Source of the DNA: Dendrophyllia cribrosa
Lineage: Eukaryota > Cnidaria > Anthozoa > Scleractinia > Dendrophylliidae
Assembly (NCBI GenBank): GCA_024195265.1
Contig: JAJLRJ010000010.1
Location: 20,147,284-20,211,283, forward strand
Direction: 5' to 3'
Length of the DNA stretch: 64,000 bases
Position numbers and translations under genes: made by a program. The notes under the pieces are model-generated. The model did no database searches. It had not been told where the DNA came from and saw nothing but the letters and a program-made list of their open reading frames with translations. This document shows positions 32,619 through 41,500 of the stretch, piece after piece. How positions within the stretch are numbered: position 1 is the stretch's first letter; each line of letters begins with the position of its first letter.

Positions 32619-32629
32619 CATATATATAC
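32619..32629 (+). promoter_or_regulatory. late-type promoter motif
   Basis: CATATATATAC, 11 nt before the ATG at 32641. Confidence 0.7.
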
Positions 32630-32640
32630 CCACCAGCCCA

Positions 32641-32832
32641 ATGGCCACAAACAAACTCAACTTCTATGCTAAGCCGGCCCCACTGCCGTCCACCGGACCA
32701 TTATCACACAATAAAATACAAAGACTTCTGGCAATGGCACCCTCCCCACCAGTTTGCAAACCAACTAATATAGGTGTTGGTTATGGAGCCAAGAAAGCTG
32801 CCTTTCAATGCACTAATCGTGGGCCCCACTAA
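32641..32832 (+). pseudogene. frame-shifted N-terminal part of the packaging ATPase gene (probable)
   Basis: A 63-codon frame with its own promoter motif. It encodes KLNFYAKPAPLPSTG and RLLAMAPSPPVCKPTN, which resembles the proline-rich leader of Polinton ATPases. It runs on in the wrong frame across the Walker A region and stops at 32832. The ATPase core starts in another frame at 32774 without its own motif. A one-base indel between about 32765 and 32780 is the simplest explanation; two overlapping genes is the alternative. Confidence 0.6.
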
Positions 32833-33382
32833 CTCTGGCAAGACACAGTATCTTCTAAACCAACTGCGAGGCCCCTTTAGGGGTTGTTTTGACTACATCG
32901 TTTTATTCTGCCCCACATTTGTCAAGAACAAGACATACGATGGCTTCGTGGACCGCGATCCGCACATCTTCGTGATTGTCTGCCAACAGCATGAGATCGA
33001 AGACTGGTTGAAGCTGACGAGCTTCTTTTTCACATGCACCAACACTTTATTCATTCTCGATGACTGCGCCGCCTCCAAAGATGTCAAAGGCCGCACGAGT
33101 CAGCTGGTCAATCTGGGGTTCAGCGCAAGGCATGACGGCATATCCGTGTGGGTCTTGACCCAACAGATCACCAGCATTGCCAAGCCATATCGTGATACCA
33201 TTGCAGCGATCGTGCTCTTTTACACGCCCTCCAGCAAGACAACTAAGACAATCTTCGAAGACCATGCCGGCGAGCTCTCCCATGAGGAGTACAAAGATCT
33301 TATCGCAAGGCTCAAATCCCGCAAGTTCTCCCACCTGGTTTTCTCTCTGAGGCACCCGTATGGAATTGAGTACAAGGTTTAA
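32774..33382 (+). CDS. ATP: genome-packaging ATPase (FtsK/HerA, A32-like)
   Basis: Drives DNA into the capsid. Walker A is IVGPTNSGKT at residues 15-24 and Walker B is NTLFILDDC near 90-98. A downstream VWVLTQQITS matches the sensor/arginine region of A32-type ATPases. 202 residues from the first in-frame ATG; an ATG at 32783 is also possible. The N-terminus is probably encoded upstream in another frame (32641 frame). Follows the capsid gene, as usual in Polintons. Confidence 0.9.
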   Translation: MLVMEPRKLPFNALIVGPTNSGKTQYLLNQLRGPFRGCFDYIVLFCPTFVKNKTYDGFVDRDPHIFVIVCQQHEIEDWLKLTSFFFTCTNTLFILDDCAASKDVKGRTSQLVNLGFSARHDGISVWVLTQQITSIAKPYRDTIAAIVLFYTPSSKTTKTIFEDHAGELSHEEYKDLIARLKSRKFSHLVFSLRHPYGIEYKV

Positions 33383-33385
33383 ACA

Positions 33386-33396
33386 CATATATATAC
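33386..33396 (+). promoter_or_regulatory. late-type promoter motif
   Basis: CATATATATAC overlapping the region just after the ATPase stop, 5 nt before the ATG at 33402. Confidence 0.7.
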
Positions 33397-33401
33397 ATGC
33401 C

Positions 33402-33641
33402 ATGAATGTGCCAACCAGTCTACACAAGCTTACTGTGCTTTCACAGCTTTTGGATGAATTACACAAACACACACTTGATGCGCAAAACAAAATTATCAAA
33501 TCCGCTGGTGAGAAAGATCTGCGCCTCATGCTTCTCAACAGATATCCATTACGATTGAATTCTATGCCAGACACCATGGCGGGGCTTATACGTGAGCTTG
33601 AAACTCTTTTGCCCGACATCAAGAGAATTATTGAAAAATAA
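33402..33641 (+). CDS. small helical Polinton protein (unknown)
   Basis: 79 residues from the ATG at 33402, chosen because the motif at 33386-33396 precedes it; an ATG at 33360 lies inside the ATPase gene. Predicted mostly helical (SLHKLTVLSQLLDELHKH, GLIRELETLLPDIKRIIEK). No transmembrane segment or known domain. The stop is fused to AATAAA before the next promoter. Confidence 0.72.
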   Translation: MNVPTSLHKLTVLSQLLDELHKHTLDAQNKIIKSAGEKDLRLMLLNRYPLRLNSMPDTMAGLIRELETLLPDIKRIIEK

Positions 33642-33646
33642 AAACA

Positions 33647-33657
33647 CATATATATAC
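33647..33657 (+). promoter_or_regulatory. late-type promoter motif
   Basis: CATATATATAC, 4 nt before the ATG at 33662; preceded by AATAAA at 33637-33642. Confidence 0.7.
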
Positions 33658-33661
33658 CCTG

Positions 33662-34234
33662 ATGATGGCGGCTGAAGACCAGGCCATTTTTGCCGAAGTA
33701 ATGCAGATGCTGGAGGCCACCCCTGAAACCACACCTCCCACAGGGATAGTTGGTGACAATGGCATTCCTGCCAAACGTGAGAAGCTGGCAATCGTTGTTT
33801 CAACTGGCAAGGCCAAAGAAGCTATCGGCGTGCAGCTCACACACGATCATGTCAAGCGGTTGTCAGACAAGGACGTTGAGAAGTACTGCAAAAGGTACGA
33901 GGCCTACATAGGCAATAAGACAACCGAATCCCTTGTTGATTCCGCCATCATGCTCGCGTCCAAAGGCGTTGGCCTGGTGATCCCGGTTGATGATATCAAG
34001 GAGTTGCAGCAAGAACTCAAGAACGACTATATCATCAACCAGGAGCTGTCAAATCTTGCTGGGGCTCTTTCCATGCGATGCGGACGATTGTTGGCGATTG
34101 CCAATGCTGCTCTCATCCGACAAAACACATCAAGTTTGAACGAGAGCCTGAGCCCCAACCCACACATCCAACCAGAGACAGTAAAGGCTATCCACTTGAG
34201 GGCTTTGATGAAGTTGGGCTGGGACCTGAGGTAA
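33662..34234 (+). CDS. conserved Polinton hypothetical protein, 190 residues
   Basis: Intact frame with characteristic DHVKRLSDKDVEKYCKRYEA, DDIKELQQELKNDYIINQEL and GALSMRCGRLLAIANAALI. I recall similar proteins next to the ATPase in Polinton-like elements of marine invertebrates but no function. Soluble, helical, no visible catalytic motif. It does not show the His-Asp-Cys arrangement of an adenain-type protease. Confidence 0.78.
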   Translation: MMAAEDQAIFAEVMQMLEATPETTPPTGIVGDNGIPAKREKLAIVVSTGKAKEAIGVQLTHDHVKRLSDKDVEKYCKRYEAYIGNKTTESLVDSAIMLASKGVGLVIPVDDIKELQQELKNDYIINQELSNLAGALSMRCGRLLAIANAALIRQNTSSLNESLSPNPHIQPETVKAIHLRALMKLGWDLR

Positions 34235-34294
34235 CCTCGCAGGAACCTTGAAGGAACCTGTCAGCACACTTATCACATCTTGTAAAAATAAAAT

Positions 34295-34305
34295 CATATA
34301 TATAC
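34295..34305 (+). promoter_or_regulatory. late-type promoter motif
   Basis: CATATATATAC, 6 nt before the ATG at 34312; AATAAA at 34287-34292 precedes it. Confidence 0.7.
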
Positions 34306-34311
34306 CCACTA

Positions 34312-34779
34312 ATGGCCACACCACTCGAGACGATCCCTGAAGAAACTCAAACTCCAACTCCAACACCCGCCCGTGTTACCTCTGAGGCCCCGAAAACAAA
34401 GCCTGCAACAGAAAAGAACCCCGGCCGCGTTGCTTCTGGTAAAAGGCTAGCAGAACGCAACCGCCTGGCCCGTGAAGCAAAGAAAAAGGCTGCACCCTCA
34501 ACAAGTGGCACAACAAGTGACACGACAAGTGGTGCAACAAGTGACACAACAAGTGCCGGCAACAACAACTCAATCTTTTATATTCTGGGGTTTGGAGGGT
34601 TGGTTGTCTCTGCTGCGGGTGTTTATTACCAGCGCGAAGCCATAATGCAAAGGCTTGGACGCAAATCAAACACACCAACAACACCAGCAAACACACCAGT
34701 AAACACACCACCAGCAACACCCGCTGCAACACCCCCATCTCGAATTCCGGTAAGACAAGGAATTAAAAAAATGGAATAA
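34312..34779 (+). CDS. single-pass membrane protein with basic and low-complexity parts
   Basis: 155 residues. Thr/Pro-rich N-terminus, a strongly basic helix (KRLAERNRLAREAKKKA, residues about 44-60), a Ser/Thr/Gly linker with near-repeats of SGTTSDTTS, a transmembrane segment (IFYILGFGGLVVSAAGVYY, about 88-106) and a Thr/Pro/Ala-rich tail. A virion membrane or DNA-binding role is possible. No family recognised. Stop flows into AATAAA and the next promoter. Confidence 0.75.
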   Translation: MATPLETIPEETQTPTPTPARVTSEAPKTKPATEKNPGRVASGKRLAERNRLAREAKKKAAPSTSGTTSDTTSGATSDTTSAGNNNSIFYILGFGGLVVSAAGVYYQREAIMQRLGRKSNTPTTPANTPVNTPPATPAATPPSRIPVRQGIKKME

Positions 34780-34782
34780 AAA

Positions 34783-34793
34783 CATATATATAC
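34783..34793 (+). promoter_or_regulatory. late-type promoter motif
   Basis: CATATATATAC, 6 nt before the ATG at 34800, fused to the preceding stop and AATAAA. Confidence 0.7.
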
Positions 34794-34799
34794 TGCACC

Positions 34800-34985
34800 A
34801 TGGATCCTTTCCAGGCTATGATGAATACTGCTGCAATCGGAGGTGTGCTTCTTATTTGGGTTGGATTTAACGTGACTGCCATTCAAACAGTTTACAGATT
34901 GGCAATGAACAGGCACAACGAACCCGAGTATGAGTACGAGTTCGAGACCGAGTTAGAGGTCGAGGTCGAGGAGGCCCGAGCCTGA
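34800..34985 (+). CDS. small membrane protein with acidic tail
   Basis: 61 residues: a hydrophobic segment (AAIGGVLLIWVGFNVTAI) and a glutamate-rich tail (EYEYEFETELEVEVEEA). The tail is encoded by a GAG/GTC-rich simple repeat whose period drifts after the stop (34985-35030). The stop may therefore have moved by repeat slippage. Confidence 0.65.
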   Translation: MDPFQAMMNTAAIGGVLLIWVGFNVTAIQTVYRLAMNRHNEPEYEYEFETELEVEVEEARA

Positions 34986-35055
34986 GTCTGAGTCTGAGCC
35001 CGAGTCCGAGGCCGAGGATTGAGATTGAACGAGGCGGCAACGAAAAATAAAAAAT

Positions 35056-35066
35056 CATATGTATAC
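35056..35066 (+). promoter_or_regulatory. late-type promoter motif (variant)
   Basis: CATATGTATAC, 12 nt before the ATG at 35079; AATAAA at about 35046. Confidence 0.6.
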
Positions 35067-35078
35067 TGGACACAAACC

Positions 35079-35300
35079 ATGTCTGACAACAAGCTTGTGA
35101 AGTCTATCCTCGACGCCGCAACAATCACTGGCCTTGTCGCTGGTATTGGTTGGATTGGGAAAAAGACCATCAAAGAAAACTTCACTGCCGACCCCAGTGC
35201 AAGCTTTATGAACTTAGTGAAGTTCACAGCCGTCATGGCTGGCAGCATCGCGCTGAAGAAATATCTCGAGGACCAGAAAATCCTCCCAGACAACATGTAA
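35079..35300 (+). CDS. small Polinton membrane protein, 73 residues
   Basis: Start at 35079 chosen by the promoter motif; the frame is open upstream. Two moderately hydrophobic segments (ITGLVAGIGWIG and FTAVMAGSIALKKYL) may be membrane-associated. Unknown function. Confidence 0.7.
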   Translation: MSDNKLVKSILDAATITGLVAGIGWIGKKTIKENFTADPSASFMNLVKFTAVMAGSIALKKYLEDQKILPDNM

Positions 35301-35304
35301 AAAC

Positions 35305-35315
35305 CATATGTATAC
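35305..35315 (+). promoter_or_regulatory. late-type promoter motif (variant)
   Basis: CATATGTATAC directly after the previous stop, 11 nt before the ATG at 35327. Confidence 0.6.
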
Positions 35316-35326
35316 ACACGACTACA

Positions 35327-35764
35327 ATGGCTTCGATTGCAATAATGGCCCTTGGCGCTGTTCTCAATGCGGCCGCTTTCACGGGCGGTAATTATCTAGC
35401 GAAATATCTGTCTGGTGATAACGGAAAGACAGCAATGGATGAGAAAATCCGACATGACAAAGCCCTGGAACAATACCAAGCGGCTTACGCCAAATACCAG
35501 AAGGACCGCACCAAGCTCCTCGACTGGATTGCAGCCAACGATCGGATTAAACACCAAGCTAGCAAAAACTTTCAAACCACCGACCAAGCCCTGGTCTTGT
35601 ATAACCAGATGCACCAAACACAACCAGATAAACAAATCAAAGACTACAAAGAGCCTCAGTTCTCGGACTTCTACAAGCCCAGCCCACAACAGCAGAATGG
35701 TGAACTTGCATTTATTGGAGGCACCCTGCTTGCGGGTGGGTATGTGGCTTATCGCTTTCTGTAA
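35327..35764 (+). CDS. Polinton helical protein with N- and C-terminal hydrophobic ends
   Basis: 145 residues. N-terminal hydrophobic segment (IAIMALGAVLNAAAFTGGNY), a long central helix with a repeated RHDKALEQYQAAYAKYQKD pattern, then a C-terminal hydrophobic segment (IGGTLLAGGYVAYRFL). The RHD-ALEQ-Q-A pattern is, from memory, shared by hypothetical proteins of cnidarian and mollusc Polinton-like elements. The start is set by the promoter motif; an open frame exists upstream to 35150. Confidence 0.75.
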   Translation: MASIAIMALGAVLNAAAFTGGNYLAKYLSGDNGKTAMDEKIRHDKALEQYQAAYAKYQKDRTKLLDWIAANDRIKHQASKNFQTTDQALVLYNQMHQTQPDKQIKDYKEPQFSDFYKPSPQQQNGELAFIGGTLLAGGYVAYRFL

Positions 35765-35776
35765 ACAAACATATAT

Positions 35777-37554
35777 GTTGTGGTTCAAATTTTTTTTTGG
35801 TTTGAAAATTTTCAAACCAGTTTATATTTTTTAAACCAGTTTAAAATTTTTGAACTGGTTTATAATTTTTAAACCAGTTAATTTTTTTCAAAACACACCA
35901 CTATTTAGGGTTAAGTACTGATGTTATTGGTTAGCTTTTATATAAGGTAAGGGCCACTGCTCACCAGTGCTAAAAGTATACCGTTTGGGTTTATCCTCAT
36001 CCCAGAGCTTCTCTTTAAAGAGCTATTTTGACAGGTTTTGGTTTGTATAAATGTGTAATCACTATAATTGAGTCACTACTTTGGCATAGTCTTGCTCGCC
36101 AAGACTGACAATCTTCCCTAGCAACATTTTGGGATGAAGTGATGTTACTTTATCACACTTTTCTATTTGAATGGCTACCATAATTCATGTCTCCAACTTT
36201 GAAGATTTTATTAACCTGCTATGGCTCTGTGATATGTTATGTTCATGGTGTACATGTAGCTTGCTTCTGTTGTGAATGGCACTACTTTGTAAGGTCTTTG
36301 TTTGCTTTGCCCATGATGATAGCTCTCATATCCTCTTTCCATGTTCTGTTGGAGCATTGAACAAGTCCTTGTGTGGTAGGTGTTCTTGGGCTTCCATGCT
36401 TTAATTCTATGTCATTCTCTTTGGCAAAGTTTTGAACCATTTCATTCTTAAATTCTCTTCCATTATTAAAGATTATTTGCTTTGGGTACCGATATGTGTT
36501 GCAATACACCTTTAAAGTAGTCAGGACTTCAGTTGCTTTCTTTCCATGCAGAGGATAAGCAGTGACAAACTTTGTATGGTGATCGTTTCCAGACATCATG
36601 ACCCCTGTGTGAGGATTTGAACATTTGCATGCACAGTTTCTGAAATCCATTAAGTCTATTTCAATGAGACTTAGGAAAACCTTCACCTTAGGGAACCTTA
36701 GGAAACCTTCACTTTGTAGTGAGCTTTTAATAGGCTTAACTCTGTTTGTTATTAATTTCTGCTCTGAATGAAGCTTGCATAGGCCAACAAACACATTGAT
36801 AACTCTCTGACTTATTTCAGAGTAATTTCTGTCAGTAAGCCATTTATTATCTGTTTTTTTTTGTCTTCCTCTGTGGGCAACTTGTTGGCGAGCTTCACTC
36901 AGAACATCAAATAGTTGCCATTTAGGAATACATGTAACTTGCTTTCTGTCCTTTGTAAGAATCATACCATGAGAGTAGATGAACTTCTTCCTGGAAGTGG
37001 TGTTCTGTTTCCATGTGGTAAGATTGTCTTCGTTGCTTCTAAGATGCTGAATTGTATTCTCATAAAATGAGTCCTCTAATAATATATTTGGTGGTGAAGT
37101 TGAGTTTGTTGTTGTTTAAGCTCAGTTATTTTTAGGTAAAACTGTTCTTTATCCACACAATAATCTTCACTTGCTGATGCCATTTTGCAAGAACCTAAAA
37201 TGCCTTGCACATAAGACAAGCAGAAAGGACTTGGGATCTATGAATAAATTACGCTTTTGACAGAGGGGGGTCTGGGATGAATAAGTAATGATAATTACAG
37301 AAAATATTGGTTGACTGTGCAGCAAAAAGTATTTGGGTGGGTGGGGAGGGAAATTTATTTGTCTGCCATTCTTTTCTTACTATTCTTTTTAGACCCCCCT
37401 AAAAAAGCCAAGCCCCTATTTTTTAAACCACATCCCATAAATAAAATCCCTTTTTAGACAGTTGATAAATAAACCAGTTCGAAAATTTTAAACTGGTTTG
37501 AAAAAAATAAACTGGTTTGAAAATTTTAAACCAAAGAAAAATTCAAACCACAAC
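35777..37554. mobile_element. 1.8 kb DNA transposon with integrase-type transposase, inside the Polinton
   Basis: About 100 nt inverted ends start GTTGTGGTT and contain repeated AAACCAGTTT blocks (35777-35890 against 37440-37554). ATATAT flanks both sides (35771-35776, 37555-37560), consistent with insertion into the TATATA promoter motif of the Polinton integrase. It carries a decayed integrase-like transposase on the minus strand. Confidence 0.85.
36282..37080 (-). pseudogene. decayed DDE integrase-type transposase (Ginger/KRBA2-like)
   Basis: The open frame from about 37080 (first ATG 36965) down to 36282 encodes an H-rich N-terminal part and an integrase core with EIDLMDFRN, VTAYPLHGKKATEVL and IIFNNGREFKNEMVQNF, then PTTQGLVQCSNRTWKEDM. 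In related proteins the second catalytic aspartate lies where NNG is seen, and the glutamate where VQCSN is seen. Both appear substituted (N and Q), so it is probably inactive. The family is inferred from the FKNEM...QGLV-type spacing. Confidence 0.72.
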
Positions 37555-37562
37555 ATATATAC
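37554..37562 (+). promoter_or_regulatory. late-type promoter motif of integrase gene, rebuilt at a transposon edge
   Basis: CATATATAC, 5 nt before the ATG at 37568. Its first base is the last base of the inserted transposon. Confidence 0.6.
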
Positions 37563-37567
37563 CCTCT

Positions 37568-38558
37568 ATGGAGGCGAAACTCTCAAAGATCTATTACAGT
37601 CCGAAAGGGTATTGGAAAGGTCTTGCCGCTGTGAAAAAGCTAGCTGCAGCGGCCAAGGTCTCTGATGATGTCGCAAAGAAATGGCTGGTCAAACAAGCCC
37701 TTTGGCAAGTTTACCTCCCAGCGCCACGCCATATCCCCCGGCCCAAGTTTGATGTCTCATCACCCAATGCAGTGCATCAAGCAGATCTTCTCTTCCTGCC
37801 CCACGACAAACTTCCTCATGGGAGAACGGTTTACAAATACGCATTAACCCTTGTTGATGTGGCTAGCCATTTCAAAGCAGCAGAGCCCCCTGACTTCGAA
37901 AGAGTCTGAAGAAGTCTCAAGGGCATTTAAGAAGATTTACAGACGTGGGCCTTTGAAATGGCCTCAACTCTTGCAAGTTGACCCTGGGAAAGAGTTTATG
38001 GGGGCTGTGACTAAGACCATGGAAGATAACAAAACGACCATTCGTCGCGGGCGGGTTGATATCCACAGAGACCAAGCAATTGTGGAGAGATTCAATCGCA
38101 CCCTGGCTGAAAGGTTGTTTGGTTATCAATATGCCGTTGAAATGAATTTGCCCTCTGGCCGTTCGACTGCATGGGTCAAAAGACTGCCAGATGTTGTCTC
38201 GGCCTTGAACAATGAAGTAACAAGACTCACTGGCAAGAAGCCAGCTCAAGCAATTAAAAAGAAAGCAATATCTTCCAAGCCCGCGACACCGTATGCTAGA
38301 CCTGTTGGGGATAAGGAGAAGAAGCTCCCTCCCCGGGTGAGTGTGAGATATTTGTATCAGCCTGGCGAGCTTGAGGGTGGTGGTAGGCGGGCGACCGATC
38401 CGATCTGGTCTTTGAAGGTCCACCAAATACAAAGGATTGTCACCAAGCTGAATGAACCCGTGGTGTATTACCTTTACGATGGGCCTAAGAGAGGCTTCGT
38501 CCGTGAGGAGCTGATGGTTGTGCCACCGGGCACTCAGTTGCCGCCGATATCTTTGTGA
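37568..38558 (+). CDS. INT: Polinton retroviral-type integrase, one frameshift
   Basis: Inserts the element by a DDE reaction. The first aspartate is in HQADLLFLP (about residue 74), the second in QVDPGKEFMG, and the glutamate in AIVERFNRTL. The C-terminal part (VHQIQRIVTKLNEPVVYYLYD, GFVREELMVVP) resembles the SH3-like tail of these integrases. The frame from 37568 stops at 37909; the remainder lies in the next frame up to 38558. The shift occurs near a run of five C at 37879-37884, so either a real mutation or an assembly error. It overlaps the convergent polymerase gene by 25 bases. Split, so product as assembled is truncated. Confidence 0.9.
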
Positions 38559-41500
38559 CCATATGCCAGCGTGTGGATGCCATCATCCTTGATCCAGCGC
38601 TTGGAGTCAAAGGGAGAGAGCGTTGTCTTGGTGATGTGCTCACCGAAGATTTGGTGACCTTTGCTTCTGAGCCTGTCCATCCCGTGCTTGAAGGTTCGCC
38701 GGTCGAAAAGAGCTTCCTTGTAATTCTGGTGGGTGATCTCTTTCTTTGTGACAACCTTGGTGGTGCCCTTTGCTTTCTTGATGTTTTTGTCGTCATCCAG
38801 AAGGATGGAGTACATCTTCGAACGAAGACACACAGCCTCCGAGATCGGCTTACCCGCGCACTCGTCCTTCATCTTGCCGATGACCTTCTTGTTAAGCTGA
38901 CTGTGGAGTGGATGGTCCTTGGGATAATCACTTGTGTCGTAGAGCTCATCCAGAAGGTTCTCCATGTCTTTATAGACATCATCCGTCTTGATCTCGAGGA
39001 GCAGAGAGTCTGTGTCTGTGTAGAGTAGGTCTACTCGCTGGCCATATTTAAGCTTGAGATGTTTGTAATAGAAGTCATACATCAGTGTTTTGGAGAGATC
39101 AAGGATGCACATGCCTGTGTAAACTGGGCGGTTGAAGATGATTTTCTCCCTGTGCATCTGGAACCCCGCCAGTTTGGGTCCAAAGACCGTTGCTCTGGAA
39201 AACAGTGGGCTTGCGATAAGCTTTCTAATCTTGTCTTGCTCGTGCGATTTGACAAGCTTCATGTCGATTCGATTTCTGAGGTTCTCCATTGTCTTACCGA
39301 AGACTGAGTTATTCATGAGCTTGAAGAAGTTCTTCTCAAAATCAGAAGTAGCCTTCTTTCTGAGCTCGGTGTTCAGGGAGATGTATGGCTCCATCCAAGC
39401 CCTCTGCTCGAACTTGAGCATTTTGTGGATTTTCGTCAACTTCATTCCAAGATCCAGGTACTGCTGGAGGTTTCTGTAATGCAACACGTACCGGGATTTG
39501 TTGTTCAGGGTAAGGAGCAGCTTCTGCGTCTTGTCTTCTGGCTGCCCCTCTGCCAAGGCCCTTTGGTATGGAGACATCCATTCCTTTGGAACGACCTGCC
39601 TTTCTGGGGCAAGAGGATAAGCGTTGTGCTCATCATGCAGCTCCTCGGGGTACTCAAGATCAACCTCGAGAATGTAACCAATCTTTCTGTTTGGCCTCCA
39701 CCTCCTGATCTGGTGTGTTGGAAAGACAGGGCACCATGCGAAGTTGCCAACTGGGAGAGGCTGACTCATGGCCCATCCATAGAGATTGTTCGCGTCGAGA
39801 TACATGATGTAACTTGACTCTTCGTTGGGGTTGTGGTCACGAAGATAGGGGTTGTTGGCCTTACAGTGCCGCCTGCTCTCCATGGATATGCCACCTCGCA
39901 AGCCTCTTTCAACAAAGAGGTGCATGTTGATGCCTGTGAGCAGCTCCAGGTTAATGCCCGTATACCTGAGAAGGGCGTCCCAGGAGAGACCAGGGCTTGT
40001 ATAATAATGTGCCGGGTCAAGCTTGTAATGTTGCAGACATGTTTTTCTGAAGTTCTCGAAAACATCGGCTAGAAGAAGCACATCTGTTTCAAGGTAGAGG
40101 TCGTGGTAATCTCCAAGCGTCTTGCATCCAAATACCTCCCACACTTTTTGCGCGTGGGCGTATTCTTTATCTGAGATGCCTTCCTTCTTGAGCTCGCTGT
40201 AGAAGGCATCCTTCGGCGGGAGAGAGATCTCCTCGAATCGAGTCCAAGAGTCCATGTATTCGTATGGGTAAATCCCTTTTTGCAGGAGAAGGCTGCGTTT
40301 GGCTTGGTTCTTCTCGTGGCTTGTCGTGATTGTGAAGGACTCTGGCTTGTTTGCTTCAACCAGAGCACTGAGGCTTGACTGCATGAACTGCAAGCTGTCA
40401 ATGAACCTCGACTTATCGAGGGAGAAAGAGATGTATTTCTCCATGTTGTTTGGGATGCATTTCAAATCGGAATGCACATCCGCAATTCCACTCATGATGT
40501 GGTGTGCATCATAACCCTTCAAGTTGTGAAAGATTACTGGGATTATTTCCGTTTTCGGGCTGGTTCGGAAATAGTTGATGTTGCAATCACTGTGAGCCGC
40601 ACCCCGATATTTGCCTGTGATGTGGCAATGATCTTTGACTGCATCTCGAACAGAGTCTTGGATTAGAGACTCCCCGCAGAAAAGACAGTCGACCTGCTCG
40701 AATAAATTGTCTGGGGTGGCCTGCCTTTTGTTTCTTGGTCCAACAAATGGGAACTCTTCTAATTTGCCATCATCGTCCTGGATGTAAGTTTTGAATGTCT
40801 TTTGATAACATTTGTTGGTGTGACGATGAACAAGGCCGCGTATTCTCCGGTGTTTGGGTCATAGGCCGCAACGACATCCCTGTGGTTCTTCTTGGTGAGA
40901 GACTTGTCACAGATGTAGCAATCTGTTGCACGGTTGAATTCTGCCCAGTCTGCTCTTGCCATAGAGTGTGGTACCTTGTGTTGCAGCTCGTCTCTGATCT
41001 CTCCTTCCAGCTGTTGAAGGCTGTCAAGAAAGACTGGCACCGCGCCCTCTCCTCTGTATAGGTAATGGCCCTTTGTCTCTCCATCAGATCGAACAGCTAA
41101 CATGCAGAACCCGCTGGGTTTATGTAAGGATGTTGCAGTGGTGCTGCTCTGTTGGGGGTCTGGTATGCAGCCGTGGACTTTTTCGACAATGCTTTCAAAG
41201 TCAGCATATATGACCCAAGGCTTCTTCATCTGGTTCTGGAAGTTCTCGAAGTGGAGGAAGTTTTCGCCTTCTTTTGGCATTTCAGCTCGTGCCGGCCTGC
41301 CTTTGACTCCTCTGCAATAGAAGAGATGATCGGTGAGAACCCGTTCTGAAGAAAAGGCTTGGAGACACCTGTCACAGTGATGCATGCGGCGCCCAACGTT
41401 GAACTCGCTGTGTAGAAGCCTGCTCATGCTCTTGATGTAACAATAATGCGAGGTGTGTGTGTCTGTGAGCATCATCAGATTGATTCTTTGCAGATTGGGA

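Noticed and set aside
41102..41349. Plus-strand ORFs inside the polymerase region
   Set aside because: Shadows of the polymerase gene on the other strand.
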